Source: Pseudoroseicyclus tamaricis
GTDB taxonomy: Bacteria; Pseudomonadota; Alphaproteobacteria; Rhodobacterales; Rhodobacteraceae
Reading direction: 5' to 3'
Assembly: GCF_012070395.1 (NCBI RefSeq)
Contig: NZ_JAAFYS010000001.1
Coordinates: 536,001 to 600,000, forward strand
Length of the DNA stretch: 64,000 bases
How positions within the stretch are numbered: the first letter of the stretch is position 1; every line of letters starts with the position of its first letter. The position numbers were made by a program, and so were the translations under genes. Positions 18,128-27,312 of the stretch are shown here, in pieces. The notes below the pieces were generated by a model. It saw only the letters and a list, made by a program, of their open reading frames with translations. It searched no databases and had not been told where the DNA came from.

Positions 18128-18530
18128 GGGCGCTCGCACCGTCGCTGTGGTCTCTGCCTGACGGCGGACTTGACCGGGTGGGCCCAGCCTCCTCTTTCTT
18201 AAGGTCTGGGTTTCTGAGCTCCAGGCCATCAGGCATAGCGTGCAACGGCCGGGTGGTCTCGGAAGGTCAGACACGCCTGCCCAAACGTTCCTCCATGAGA
18301 TCGCCGGCGGCCAGTCTGATCCGGGCGGGACGCCCGCCGAGGTCAGCCCGCCGCTTTCCCGGGCCCCACTCAATTAAGCTTGCGCGATAAAAGTCATACT
18401 ATATTACTTATCTCGGGCAGCCGGCTCGCTAGGGTCGATCATGCCTCCGGCAGAGGGTCGTGACCGCTCGGTCGGACAAGGGAGGAGCGGCGCCGCCTCG
18501 TGCGCCGACACGTCTAAGGAGGACGATCAC
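18128..18530. other. Non-coding region between lacI and chvE; AT-rich promoter island
   Basis: No supported gene. An AT-rich patch at 18371-18411 (TATATTACTTAT near its right end) stands out from the GC-rich surroundings and is the likely promoter zone of chvE, although no textbook -35/-10 pair is clear. A ribosome-binding site AAGGAGGA lies at 18517-18524, just before the GTG start at 18531. The part at 18170-18260 does not resemble the neighbouring coding sequence; it could be an old insertion end, but I could not identify one. Confidence 0.4.
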
Positions 18531-19601
18531 GTGAGACTGACCCGCCGTGCGGCCCTGGCCATGAGCCTGGCCACCGCCACCCTCGCCGCCGTTCCAGCTT
18601 TCGCGCAGGACATGGGCACCATCGGAATCGCGATGCCGACCCAATCCTCGGCCCGCTGGATTTCCGACGGCAATTCGATGGTCGAGCAATTCGAGGCCGC
18701 CGGATACGACACGATCCTGCAATATGCCGAGGACGATATCCCGACGCAGCTCGCCCAGGTCGAGAACATGATCACCCAGGGCGTCGACGCGCTGGTGATT
18801 GCCGCCATCGACGGCACCACGCTGTCGAACGCGCTGGAGAACGCGGCCGCCAGCGGCATCCCGGTCATCGCCTATGACCGGCTGATCCGCGACAGCGCCA
18901 ACGTCAACTACTACGCCACCTTCGACAACTTCCAGGTCGGCGTGCAGCAGGCGGAAAGCCTCGTCGCCGGCCTCGAGGAGCGCTTCCCCGATGTCGAGCC
19001 GTGGAACGTCGAGCTCTTCGGCGGCAGCCCGGACGACAACAACGCCTACTTCTTCTACGACGGCGCCATGAGCGTGCTGCAGCCGCTCATCGATGACGGC
19101 AGCGTCAACGTCGTCTCCGGCCAGTCGGGGATGGACGTCGTCGGCACGCTGCGCTGGGACGGCGCGGTGGCGCAGGCGCGCATGGATAACCTGCTCTCCG
19201 CCAATTACGGCGACCAGCAGATCCACGGCGTGCTGTCGCCCTATGACGGGCTGTCCATCGGCATCCTCTCCTCGCTCAAGGGCGTGGGCTACGGCTCGGG
19301 CGACATGCCCATGCCGATCGTCACCGGGCAGGACGCCGAGATCCCCTCCGTCAAGTCGATGCAGGCCGGGGAGCAGTACTCCACCGTCTTCAAGGACACG
19401 CGCGAGCTGGCGCGGGTCACCGTCGGCATGGTGCAGGCGCTGCTGGAAGGCGGCGAGCCGGAGATCAACGACACCGAGACCTACGACAACGGCGTGATGG
19501 TCGTGCCGTCCTACCTGCTCGAGCCGGTGTCGGTGGACAGCTCGAACTATGAGGACGTGCTCCTCGGGTCCGGCTACTACACCGAAGACCAGCTGCAGTG
19601 A
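18531..19601 (+). CDS. chvE: ChvE-type multiple-sugar-binding periplasmic protein
   Basis: A 356-aa solute-binding protein. The GTG start at 18531 is chosen because a strong AAGGAGGA lies 7 bp upstream and the signal peptide then begins naturally ([19 protein letters not shown], cleavage after AFAQ). The mature sequence matches Chv[44 protein letters not shown] and AVLSPYDGL-like regions. ChvE binds aldoses for import by GguAB and in Agrobacterium also acts in sugar sensing. It heads the operon with gguA and gguB. No sugar-catabolic enzymes follow, so specificity is not evident. Confidence 0.92.
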   Translation: MRLTRRAALAMSLATATLAAVPAFAQDMGTIGIAMPTQSSARWISDGNSMVEQFEAAGYDTILQYAEDDIPTQLAQVENMITQGVDALVIAAIDGTTLSNALENAAASGIPVIAYDRLIRDSANVNYYATFDNFQVGVQQAESLVAGLEERFPDVEPWNVELFGGSPDDNNAYFFYDGAMSVLQPLIDDGSVNVVSGQSGMDVVGTLRWDGAVAQARMDNLLSANYGDQQIHGVLSPYDGLSIGILSSLKGVGYGSGDMPMPIVTGQDAEIPSVKSMQAGEQYSTVFKDTRELARVTVGMVQALLEGGEPEINDTETYDNGVMVVPSYLLEPVSVDSSNYEDVLLGSGYYTEDQLQ

Positions 19602-19656
19602 GCCAATGGCGGGGCCCCCGAGCCGGGGCCCCGCCGCGCGACAGGGGGGCACGCAC

Positions 19657-21174
19657 ATGGCCGCACTGCTGGAGATGCAGGCGATCACAAAGACATTTCC
19701 GGGGGTCCGCGCGCTCGACGAGGTGAGCTTCACCGTCGAGGAGGGCGAGGTCCACGCGCTGGTGGGCGAGAACGGCGCCGGCAAGTCCACCCTCATGAAG
19801 GTGCTGTCGGGGGTCTATCCGCATGGCAGCTACGAGGGGCAGATCCTCTACGACGGCGCCGAGGCGCGCTTCCGCGACATCGCCGACAGCGAGGCGGCGG
19901 GGATCGTCATCATCCACCAGGAGTTGGCGCTGGTGCCGCTGCTGTCGATCGCCGAGAACCTGTTTCTCGGCAACGAGCAGGCCCGCGGCGGCGTGGTGAA
20001 CTGGCCGGCCACCTACCGGCGCACGGAGGAGCTGCTCGCCAAGGTTGGCCTCAGCGATCCGCCGACGCGGTTGGTCGGCAAGATCGGCGTCGGCAAGCAG
20101 CAGCTGGTGGAGATCGCCAAGGCGCTGGCCAAGGACGTGCGCCTGCTCATCCTCGACGAGCCGACGGCGGCCCTGCAGGAGCAGGACAGCGCCAAGCTGC
20201 TCGATCTCATCCTGGAGCTGAAGGCGCAGGGCGTCACCTCCATCATCATCAGCCACAAGCTCAACGAAGTGCGCAAGGTCGCTGACCGGGTGACCGTCCT
20301 GCGTGACGGCGCCACGGTGGGCACCATGCCCAACGCCGACCTCACCGAGGACAGGATCATCCGCGACATGGTCGGCCGCGACATGGCGCATCGCTACCCG
20401 CAGCGCACGCCGAAGATCGGCGAGACGCTGATGGAGGTGAAAGACTGGACGGTCTGGCACCCCGAGCAGGCCGACCGCAAGGTGATCGACGGGGTGGACC
20501 TGACCGTCCGCGCCGGGGAGATCGTCGGCATTGCCGGGCTGATGGGCGCCGGCCGTACCGAGCTGGCGATGAGCATCTTCGGCCGCTCCTACGGCACCAA
20601 CATCAGCGGCGAGGTGCGCATGAAGGGCCGGCCCGTCGATACCTCGACGGTGCCGCGCGTCATCCAGGCCGGGCTCGCCTACGTGACGGAGGACCGCAAG
20701 GAGCTGGGCCTCATCCTCGAAGAGCCCATCGTGCGCAACATCACGCTCGCCAACCTTGCCGGCGTCTCGAACGGCGGTGTCCTCAGCAGCGGCGAGGAGC
20801 AGCAGGTGGCCGAGCGCTACCGGAGCGCGATGAACATCCGCACGCCCAATGTGCACCAGAAGGTGGTGAACCTCTCCGGAGGCAACCAGCAGAAGGTGGT
20901 GCTGTCGAAATGGCTCTTCGCCGAGCCGGAGGTGCTGATCCTCGACGAGCCGACGCGCGGCATCGACGTGGGCGCGAAGTTCGAGATCTACGGCATCATG
21001 AACGACCTCGCGGCGCAGGGCAGAGGGGTCGTCATGATCTCCTCCGAGATGCCCGAGCTGCTCGGCATGTGCGACCGCATCTACGTGATGAACCAGGGCC
21101 GGATCGTGGGCGAGCTCGCCGCATCCGAGGCGAGCCAGGAGGCGATCATGGGCCGCATCCTGGCCGATGAATGA
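19657..21174 (+). CDS. gguA: Multiple monosaccharide ABC transporter ATPase (GguA/MmsA)
   Basis: A 505-aa tandem ATPase of the CUT2 type. The first domain has Walker [10 protein letters not shown], an unusual signature region [15 protein letters not shown] and Walker [12 protein letters not shown]. The second domain lacks a standard Walker A ([10 protein letters not shown]), as in RbsA/XylG, but keeps LSGGNQQKV and [11 protein letters not shown]. The start at 19657 follows the AGGGGGGC ribosome site; upstream in-frame codons overlap chvE. It energises GguB. Confidence 0.94.
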   Translation: MAALLEMQAITKTFPGVRALDEVSFTVEEGEVHALVGENGAGKSTLMKVLSGVYPHGSYEGQILYDGAEARFRDIADSEAAGIVIIHQELALVPLLSIAENLFLGNEQARGGVVNWPATYRRTEELLAKVGLSDPPTRLVGKIGVGKQQLVEIAKALAKDVRLLILDEPTAALQEQDSAKLLDLILELKAQGVTSIIISHKLNEVRKVADRVTVLRDGATVGTMPNADLTEDRIIRDMVGRDMAHRYPQRTPKIGETLMEVKDWTVWHPEQADRKVIDGVDLTVRAGEIVGIAGLMGAGRTELAMSIFGRSYGTNISGEVRMKGRPVDTSTVPRVIQAGLAYVTEDRKELGLILEEPIVRNITLANLAGVSNGGVLSSGEEQQVAERYRSAMNIRTPNVHQKVVNLSGGNQQKVVLSKWLFAEPEVLILDEPTRGIDVGAKFEIYGIMNDLAAQGRGVVMISSEMPELLGMCDRIYVMNQGRIVGELAASEASQEAIMGRILADE

Positions 21175-21192
21175 GGGGGCAATAGGCAAGAC

Positions 21193-22425
21193 ATGAGCAC
21201 CAGCGAACCCAATACCGGCGTGGCCGACGAGCGCCCCGCCGAGCATCCCAGCGGCATCGGCGCCTTCCTCGGCAGCCACCTGCGCGAATACGGGATGCTC
21301 TTCGCCCTCATCGCGATCATGGCTTTCTTCCAGATCGCCACGGACGGCACCCTCTTGAAGCCGGTGAACATCACCAACCTCTTCCTGCAGAACAGCTACA
21401 TCATCATCATGGCGCTGGGCATGCTGCTGGTCATCGTGGCCGGGCATATCGATCTGTCGGTCGGCTCCGTCGTCGGCTTCGTCGGGGCGCTGGCGGCGGT
21501 GATGATGGTCAACTGGGACTGGGCGGTCTGGATCACCATCCCGGCCTGCCTGCTCGTCGGCGCCGCCATCGGCGCGGCGCAGGGCTACTGGGTGGCCTAC
21601 TGGCGCATCCCCTCCTTCATCGTGACGCTGGCGGGGATGCTCGTCTTCCGCGGCGCCTCGCTCTGGCTGCTGGAGGGGCAGTCGGTCGGCCCGTTTGAGC
21701 GGTCCTTCCAGTCGCTCTCCACCGGGTTCATCCCCGACCTGCTGCCCTTCGTGAAGACATTCCTCGGCATGGAGCGGCTCAACGGCTTCGCGGTCGTCGT
21801 CGGCGTTCTCCTCGCCGCGGCGCTGGTGCTGAGCGGCCTGCGCACCCGCCGGCAATCGGCGCGCTACGGCATGGATATCGAGCCGATGGCCTTCTTCGCG
21901 CTGCGCAACGTGCTGGTGGCCGGGGCAATCGTCTTCATCGCGTGGAAGCTGGCGACCTTCCGCGGCCTGCCCAACGTGCTCATCACCATGGGCGTGCTGA
22001 TCGTGCTCTACGCCTTCATGACGGAGAACACGACGCTGGGCCGGCGCATCTATGCGGTGGGGGGCAACCTCAAGGCCTCCAAGCTCTCGGGCATCAAGGC
22101 CGAGCGGCTGACCTTCCTGACATTCGTCAACATGGGGATGCTGGCGGCGCTGGCGGGGCTGATCTTCGCGGCCCGCCTCAACACGGCGACGCCCAAGGCC
22201 GGCAATGCCTTCGAGCTCGACGTGATCGCCGCCGTCTTCATCGGCGGGGCCTCGATGTCGGGCGGCGTCGGGCGGATCGTGGGAGCCGTGGTGGGCGCCT
22301 TCATCATGGGGGTCATGAACAACGGCATGTCGATCCTCGGCATCGGCATCGACTACCAGCAGGTCATCAAGGGCCTCGTGCTGCTCGCCGCCGTGATCTT
22401 CGACGTCTACAACAAGAACAAGTAG
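21193..22425 (+). CDS. gguB: Multiple monosaccharide ABC transporter permease (GguB/MmsB)
   Basis: A 410-aa CUT2 permease with a cytoplasmic N-terminal 33 residues and about ten membrane helices. VIVAGHIDLSVGSVVGFVGAL and DVIAAVFIGGASMSGGVGRI are the conserved BPD_transp_2 motifs. It begins 18 bp after gguA with GAGGGG upstream. It is last in the operon, and a strong hairpin follows within 20 bp of the stop. Confidence 0.94.
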   Translation: MSTSEPNTGVADERPAEHPSGIGAFLGSHLREYGMLFALIAIMAFFQIATDGTLLKPVNITNLFLQNSYIIIMALGMLLVIVAGHIDLSVGSVVGFVGALAAVMMVNWDWAVWITIPACLLVGAAIGAAQGYWVAYWRIPSFIVTLAGMLVFRGASLWLLEGQSVGPFERSFQSLSTGFIPDLLPFVKTFLGMERLNGFAVVVGVLLAAALVLSGLRTRRQSARYGMDIEPMAFFALRNVLVAGAIVFIAWKLATFRGLPNVLITMGVLIVLYAFMTENTTLGRRIYAVGGNLKASKLSGIKAERLTFLTFVNMGMLAALAGLIFAARLNTATPKAGNAFELDVIAAVFIGGASMSGGVGRIVGAVVGAFIMGVMNNGMSILGIGIDYQQVIKGLVLLAAVIFDVYNKNK

Positions 22426-22443
22426 GGCAGGGCCCCTTGGCGG

Positions 22444-22478
22444 ACGGCGCCGGACCCGGGAGGCGGGTGCGGCGCCGT
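22444..22478. terminator. Hairpin terminator between convergent gguB and DUF1275 gene
   Basis: Fifteen-base arms at 22444-22458 (ACGGCGCCGGACCCG) and 22464-22478 pair with a single mismatch around a 5-base loop. There is no T-tract on the plus side. Its position between two converging stop codons supports a two-way terminator. Confidence 0.65.
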
Positions 22479-22495
22479 TCCTGTCTGCGGGGGCC

Positions 22496-23191
22496 TCAGC
22501 CCGCCGCGCGGGCGCGCCCAAGTTGCGGCAGGGCCAGAGCGAGGAGCAGCAGCGCGACGGCGACGAAGACCAGCGCCCCGGCCCGCTCGTAGCCCCAGAC
22601 ACCCGCCACCCCGCCGAGGAGGAACGCCCCGAGCGTGGCGCCATGCAGCTTCAGCCGCGGGCGGACCTGCGCGGAATCGGCGCGGCCGGTGAGCAGCGCG
22701 AGGGCGATGCCGATGTCCGTCGCGACACCGGAGACATGGGTGCTGCGGACGCGGGCGTCGGAGATATGGGTGGTTGCCGCGTTCTGCAGGCCCATCAGCA
22801 GGCTGAGGCCGAGCAGCATCGTCCACCGCCCGATCTGCGGCGGCAGCGCGATGTCGAGGAGGGCGAGGGCGAGGAGGAGCAGCGCCTCCAGCAGGATGCT
22901 GAAGGCGTAGATCCCGAGGATCCGCCGGCGCCGCCCCGCCTCGATCAGCAGCGTCGAGACGAAGGCGCCGAGGATGAAGGCCGCGAGTAGCGCAGCGACG
23001 AGCAGCGCCGGGCGCCAAGTGCCCAGCGCGATCATGTCGGAGAGCGTCGAGACGTTGCCCGTCATGTTGGCGGAGAAGTAGCCCAGCGACCGGAAACCGG
23101 CGGCATTGATCGCCCCCGCCGCCAGTGCCAGCCAGGCCGCCAGCCGCAGGTCGATCGCGACCGTCCGCTCCCCTCCGACATGTATCAGCAT
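22496..23191 (-). CDS. DUF1275 (YoaK-like) membrane protein
   Basis: A 231-aa protein of mostly hydrophobic sequence with about six membrane helices. The family marker GFRSLGYFSANMTGNVSTLSD is near residues 30-50, and GLQNAATTHISDARVRSTHV lies mid-protein. The function of this family is not established. The ATG at 23191 (MLIHVGGERTVAIDLRL) is preferred over longer in-frame starts that add a soluble Arg/Pro-rich leader. It is transcribed alone, between the gguB terminator and the bigR-like gene. Confidence 0.88.
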   Translation of the reverse strand: MLIHVGGERTVAIDLRLAAWLALAAGAINAAGFRSLGYFSANMTGNVSTLSDMIALGTWRPALLVAALLAAFILGAFVSTLLIEAGRRRRILGIYAFSILLEALLLLALALLDIALPPQIGRWTMLLGLSLLMGLQNAATTHISDARVRSTHVSGVATDIGIALALLTGRADSAQVRPRLKLHGATLGAFLLGGVAGVWGYERAGALVFVAVALLLLALALPQLGRARAAG

Positions 23192-23286
23192 CCCGCGCCC
23201 CCTTTGCCGGCAACCTAGGGGGCCGCTGCGCCGGGCGGCAAGGCCGGCGGGCGCGACATCTCCGCCGGAAGGGACGGGGCCCCGCC

Positions 23287-23586
23287 TCAGCGGGCGCAGT
23301 AGAGCCGGTGCAGCGTCTCGAGGATGGCGATGACCTCCTCCCCGGCGAGCCGGTAGTAGATGGTCTGCGCCTCGCGCCGCGCCTCGACCAGCCCGGCCTC
23401 CTTCAGCCGCTTGAGCTGCTGGGACATCGTCGGCTGCGGGATGTCGCACAGGCGCGCCAGCTCCCCCACCGATTGCTCCCTCTCGAGGAGGCGGCAGAGG
23501 ATCCGCAGCCGCGTCTCCGACGAGAGCAGCCCCATCAGGGTGGCGGCGCCCTTGATGTCTCCCTGAAGGAGCGCGTCAGCTTCCAT
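23287..23586 (-). CDS. bigR: ArsR family repressor, BigR/SqrR-like (sulfide/persulfide sensing)
   Basis: A 99-aa winged helix protein starting MEADALLQGDIKGAATLMGL. The recognition helix is CDIPQPTMSQQLKRLKEAGL. Two Cys residues, in RILCRLL and LARLCDI, lie where BigR/SqrR use a cysteine pair as a redox switch that forms a persulfide-derived bond; a third Cys is at the C-terminus. The gene is divergent from two YeeE/YedE genes and a persulfide-dioxygenase-like gene, the classic BigR regulon. The start at 23586 is preferred over an upstream ATG that would cover the operator. The repressor should be released by sulfide-derived persulfide (family knowledge). Confidence 0.82.
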   Translation of the reverse strand: MEADALLQGDIKGAATLMGLLSSETRLRILCRLLEREQSVGELARLCDIPQPTMSQQLKRLKEAGLVEARREAQTIYYRLAGEEVIAILETLHRLYCAR

Positions 23587-23624
23587 ATATGCGGCCTCTT
23601 GTATATTCTGAATGATGCATATAT
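23585..23624. promoter_or_regulatory. Candidate BigR operator/divergent promoter
   Basis: An AT-rich island between bigR and the YeeE/YedE operon. Outer inverted octamers ATATATGC (23585-23592) and GCATATAT (23617-23624) flank an inner palindrome ATTCTGAAT (23605-23613) that shares almost the same centre. BigR/SqrR sites are AT-rich dyads with ATTC/GAAT-like halves, so this is the likely operator. Its left edge overlaps the bigR start codon. Confidence 0.55.
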
Positions 23625-23682
23625 TGGGCCTGTCAGTCGAGGCAAGCGCCGCGACCAATTATTGTTAGCACGGAGCGATGAG

Positions 23683-24111
23683 ATGGAAACCGCCTTCACC
23701 CCCCTGGCCTCGCTCGGGGGCGGCCTGATGATCGGCGCGTCGGCCCTGCTGCTGATGGCCACCAACGGGCGCATCGCCGGGATCAGCGGGCTGACCTCGC
23801 GCATCTTCGCCCGCGCCACCGATGGCGAGGCGCGGGGCGTCTCGGCCCTGTTCATCCTCGGCCTGCTGCTCGCCGCGCCGCTGTGGTGGCTCGTCTCCGG
23901 CGGCTGGCCGGAGCAACGGGTGCCGTCCAGCCCGCTCCTGATGGCGGTCGCCGGCCTGCTCGTCGGCTTCGGCGCCATCCTCGGCGGCGGCTGCACCTCC
24001 GGCCACGGGGTCTGCGGAATCTCGCGCGGCTCGGCCCGCTCGATCGTCGCCACCGTGACCTTCATGACGGCGGCGGTGCTGACCGTCCTCGTCACCCGCC
24101 ACCTGATCTGA
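23683..24111 (+). CDS. YeeE/YedE family protein, first half (PmpA-like)
   Basis: A 142-aa membrane protein with about four helices. The sulfur-transporter signature GGGCTSGHGVCGISRGSARS near residues 102-121 contains the conserved Cys thought to handle thiosulfate or persulfide. It forms a pair with the next gene; together they equal one full-length YeeE. It is the first gene of the operon divergent from bigR. The start is the ATG at 23683; the long upstream frame is antisense to bigR. Confidence 0.88.
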   Translation: METAFTPLASLGGGLMIGASALLLMATNGRIAGISGLTSRIFARATDGEARGVSALFILGLLLAAPLWWLVSGGWPEQRVPSSPLLMAVAGLLVGFGAILGGGCTSGHGVCGISRGSARSIVATVTFMTAAVLTVLVTRHLI

Positions 24112-24122
24112 GGCGCCCTCGC

Positions 24123-24563
24123 ATGAAACAACTCTTCGCTCTCCTCTCGGGCCTGCTCTTCGGCGCCGGGCTGATCCTGTCGGGCATGTCCGATCCGGCC
24201 AAGGTGCTGAACTTCCTCGACATCTTCGGGTCGTGGGACCCGAGCCTCGCCTTCGTCATGGGCGGCGCCATCCTCGTCACCGCGCCGGGCTACGCCCTGC
24301 TCACCCGGGCCCGCAGCCGGCCGCTCTTCGACACCGCCTTCCGCATCCCCACCCGCCGGGACCTCGACGCGCGGCTGATCTCGGGCGCCGTGATCTTCGG
24401 CGTCGGCTGGGGGCTCGGCGGCTTCTGCCCCGGCCCGGCCCTCACCGCGCTGCCCCTCGCGGCGAGCGGGACGCTGATCTTCGTGCCCTTCATGCTCGCC
24501 GGCATGTGGGCGGCCCGCCGTGTCCCGGACCTCAGCCTGACCGCGAAAGGAGCGACCCGATGA
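24123..24563 (+). CDS. YeeE/YedE family protein, second half (PmpB-like)
   Basis: A 146-aa membrane protein starting MKQLFALLSGLLFGAGLILS, with GMSDPAKVLNFLD near residue 22 and GWGLGGFCPGPAL near residue 102. The conserved Cys of the second signature is in GGFCPGP. It lies 11 bp downstream of the first half. In BigR regulons this pair is proposed to move reduced sulfur species across the inner membrane. Its stop overlaps the next ATG by 4 bp. Confidence 0.88.
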   Translation: MKQLFALLSGLLFGAGLILSGMSDPAKVLNFLDIFGSWDPSLAFVMGGAILVTAPGYALLTRARSRPLFDTAFRIPTRRDLDARLISGAVIFGVGWGLGGFCPGPALTALPLAASGTLIFVPFMLAGMWAARRVPDLSLTAKGATR

Positions 24564-25477
24564 GCGCCCCCCTCAAGACCCGTGTCGTCCGCCATTCCCC
24601 CTCGACGGGGGCGGGCAGCCCCGATGTCTGGGGCATCTACGAGCCCGATACCGGCTCCATCCAGTACATCTGCGCCGACCCGCCGACGAAGAAGGCGGCG
24701 CTGATCGACGTCGCGTGGAACTTCGATCCGAAGAACTACCGCTTCTCGACCGGCAGCATGGACCAGGTGCTTGATCTGGTGCGCGAGCAGGGGCTGACGG
24801 TGGACTGGGTGCTCGACACCCACCCCCATGCCGACCACGTCATGGCCTCGGCCCATCTGAAGGAGCGGACGGGCGCGCCCAACGCCATCGGGGCGCTCGT
24901 GCCCGACATCGCCGACATCTGGGCCGGCCTCTACAACCTGCCCGGCGCCTTCGCGCCGGAGCGGGATTTCGACCGGCTCTTCGAGGAGGGCGAGACCTTC
25001 CGCCTCGGCGAGCTGGAGATGAGCGTCATGCTCTCCCCCGGCCACACGCTCGGCTCGATCACCTATGTCTGCGGCGACGCGGCCTTCGTGCATGACACGT
25101 TGATGCAGCCCGATGTCGGCACCTCGCGGTCCGATTTTCCGGGCGGCAAGACCTCCGAGCTCTGGGACTCGATCCAGGCGATCCTCGCGCTGCCGGGGGA
25201 GACGCGGCTCTTCGTCGGCCATGACTACGGCGCCGAGGGGCGGGACGAGCCGCAATGGGAGGCGACGGTGGCCGAGCACCGGGCCGGCAACCGGCACGTG
25301 AAGAACGGCACTAGGCGCGGGGCCTACATCCGGCGCCGGCAGGAGCGGGATGCGACGCTGCCGCTGCCGGACCGCATCCTCGCGGCGCTGCAGATCAACC
25401 TGCGCGGCGGGCGGCTGCCGCCGGCGGAGGCGGATGGCCACCATTACCTCAAGCTGCCCGTGAACCGCTTCGAGTGA
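24560..25477 (+). CDS. MBL-fold persulfide dioxygenase-like protein (Blh/ETHE1 type)
   Basis: A 305-aa metallo-beta-lactamase-fold protein. The metal motif THPHADH lies near residues 87-93, a second His is in SPGHTLGS, and GTSRSDFPGGK and FVGHDYGAEGRDE match the ETHE1/Blh subgroup. These enzymes are iron dioxygenases that oxidise glutathione persulfide to sulfite. The TSRSDFPGG segment supports dioxygenase rather than glyoxalase II identity. Sulfite or sulfate produced here could leave through the SulP protein encoded next. Confidence 0.86.
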   Translation: MSAPLKTRVVRHSPSTGAGSPDVWGIYEPDTGSIQYICADPPTKKAALIDVAWNFDPKNYRFSTGSMDQVLDLVREQGLTVDWVLDTHPHADHVMASAHLKERTGAPNAIGALVPDIADIWAGLYNLPGAFAPERDFDRLFEEGETFRLGELEMSVMLSPGHTLGSITYVCGDAAFVHDTLMQPDVGTSRSDFPGGKTSELWDSIQAILALPGETRLFVGHDYGAEGRDEPQWEATVAEHRAGNRHVKNGTRRGAYIRRRQERDATLPLPDRILAALQINLRGGRLPPAEADGHHYLKLPVNRFE

Positions 25478-25527
25478 CGCCCCGGGGGCGGCCTCCGCCC
25501 TCCTCTCCCAGCCCCGGAGTCCCCGCC

Positions 25528-27264
25528 ATGTCCCTGCCGCAGCTGTCGCGCTACCTGCCGATCCTCGACTGGGGCCGGCGCTACGACCGGGCGGCCTTCA
25601 CCGGGGATGCGGTGGCGGCGGTGATCGTGACGATCATGCTGATCCCGCAATCGCTGGCCTATGCCCTTCTGGCGGGGCTGCCGCCGGAGGCGGGGATCTA
25701 CGCCTCCATCGCGCCGATCCTGCTCTACGCGCTCTTCGGCACCTCCCGCGCGCTCGCCGTCGGCCCCGTCGCCGTCGTCTCGCTGATGACGGCGACGGCA
25801 GTGGGCGGCGTCGCCGAGAGCGGCACGGCCGGCTACATGGCGGCGGCGCTGACGCTGGCGCTGCTCTCGGGGGCGATGCTGCTGGCGCTGGGGCTCTTCC
25901 GGCTGGGCTTTCTGGCCAACTTCCTCTCCCACCCCGTCATCGCCGGCTTCATCACCGCCTCCGGCATCCTCATCGCGGCGAGCCAGCTGCACCACATCCT
26001 CGGCATCGAGGGCGAGGGGGACACGCTGCCGGAGATCGTCGCCGGGCTCTGGGCGCATATCGGTGAGACCAACCCGGTCACGCTGGCGCTGGGCGTGGCG
26101 GCCACGGCCTTCCTCTACTGGGTGCGGGGCGGGCTGAAGCCGCTGCTGCGTCGGCTCGGCCTCGGCCCCCGCATGGCGGACCTCGGGGCGCGCACGGGGC
26201 CGGTCGTCGCAATCGTGGCGACGACGCTGGCGGTCTGGGGCTTCGACCTCGGCGCGCGGGGCGTGGCCATCGTGGGCGAGGTGCCGCAGAGCCTGCCGCC
26301 GCTGACGCTGCCGTCGCTGTCGCCGGCGCTCATCTCGGAGCTGGCGGTCCCGGCGCTGCTGATCTCCATCATCGGCTTCGTGGAATCGATCTCCGTCGCG
26401 CAGACGCTCGCGGCCCGCACCCGGCAGCGGATCGACCCGGATCAGGAGCTGATCGGCCTCGGCGCGGCGAACATCGGCGCGGCGATGACCGGCGGCTTCC
26501 CGGTGACGGGGGGCTTCTCCCGCTCCGTCGTCAATTACGACGCGGGGGCGGAGACGCCGGCCGCCGGGGCCTTCACCGCCCTCGGCCTCGCGCTGGCGGC
26601 GCTCTACCTGACGCCGCTGATCCACTTCCTTCCCAAGGCGACGCTGGCGGCGACGATCATCGTGGCGGTGCTGAGCCTCGTCGACCTGTCGATCCTGCGG
26701 CGGGCCTGGGCCTTCAGCCGGACGGACTTCGCCGCCGTCTCGGTGACCATCCTGCTGACGCTGCTGGCGGGGGTTGAGATCGGGGTGATGGCCGGGGCGC
26801 TCACCTCGATCCTCGTGCACCTCTACAAGACGTCGCGCCCCCACATGGCGGTCGTCGGGCGGGTGCCGGGGACGGAGCACTTCCGCAACGTGCTGCGCCA
26901 TGACGTCGAGACGCAGCCGCACGTGCTGTCGCTGCGGGTGGACGAGAGCCTCTACTTCCCCAACGCCCGCTTCCTGGAGGACCGGCTGGCCGCCTTCGTG
27001 GCGGAGAAGCCGGAGCTGACGGATGTGGTGCTGATGTTCCCCGCGGTGAACGAGATCGACCTCTCGGCGCTGGAATCGCTGGAGGCGATCAATGCGCGCC
27101 TGCGGGAGGCGGGGATCCGGCTGCACCTGAGCGAGGTGAAAGGCCCGGTGATGGACCGCCTGAAGCGCTGCAAGCTGCTGGAGGAGCTGACCGGCGAGGT
27201 CTTCCTCAGCCAGCACGAGGCCGTCTGCCGGCTGGCGGAGGGCCGGCCGAGCCGCCCGGGCTGA
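25528..27264 (+). CDS. SulP family sulfate permease with STAS domain
   Basis: A 578-aa transporter. The sulfate-transporter motif FTGDAVAAVIVTIMLIPQSL begins near residue 24, about ten or more membrane helices follow, and a STAS domain occupies about residues 460-560 (VLMFPAVNEIDLSALESLEA). It lies 50 bp downstream of the persulfide-dioxygenase-like gene on the same strand. In this setting export or uptake of sulfate or sulfite linked to sulfide oxidation is likely; SulP proteins can also carry bicarbonate or other anions. Confidence 0.9.
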   Translation: MSLPQLSRYLPILDWGRRYDRAAFTGDAVAAVIVTIMLIPQSLAYALLAGLPPEAGIYASIAPILLYALFGTSRALAVGPVAVVSLMTATAVGGVAESGTAGYMAAALTLALLSGAMLLALGLFRLGFLANFLSHPVIAGFITASGILIAASQLHHILGIEGEGDTLPEIVAGLWAHIGETNPVTLALGVAATAFLYWVRGGLKPLLRRLGLGPRMADLGARTGPVVAIVATTLAVWGFDLGARGVAIVGEVPQSLPPLTLPSLSPALISELAVPALLISIIGFVESISVAQTLAARTRQRIDPDQELIGLGAANIGAAMTGGFPVTGGFSRSVVNYDAGAETPAAGAFTALGLALAALYLTPLIHFLPKATLAATIIVAVLSLVDLSILRRAWAFSRTDFAAVSVTILLTLLAGVEIGVMAGALTSILVHLYKTSRPHMAVVGRVPGTEHFRNVLRHDVETQPHVLSLRVDESLYFPNARFLEDRLAAFVAEKPELTDVVLMFPAVNEIDLSALESLEAINARLREAGIRLHLSEVKGPVMDRLKRCKLLEELTGEVFLSQHEAVCRLAEGRPSRPG

Positions 27265-27312
27265 CGCCCCCCGCGCCAATCGGAGGACGCGCCGGCTTGG
27301 CAGGCGCGGTGG

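Noticed and set aside
18128-18530. Possible insertion-sequence remnant between lacI and chvE
   Set aside because: Sequence looks non-coding and unlike the neighbours, but I find no terminal inverted repeats, target duplication or transposase motif.
19465-22644. A 1059-codon open frame on the minus strand across gguA-gguB
   Set aside because: It is the antisense of clearly recognisable gguA and gguB; its product is a His/Asp/Arg-rich string without any fold signature. Long antisense frames are expected at this GC content.
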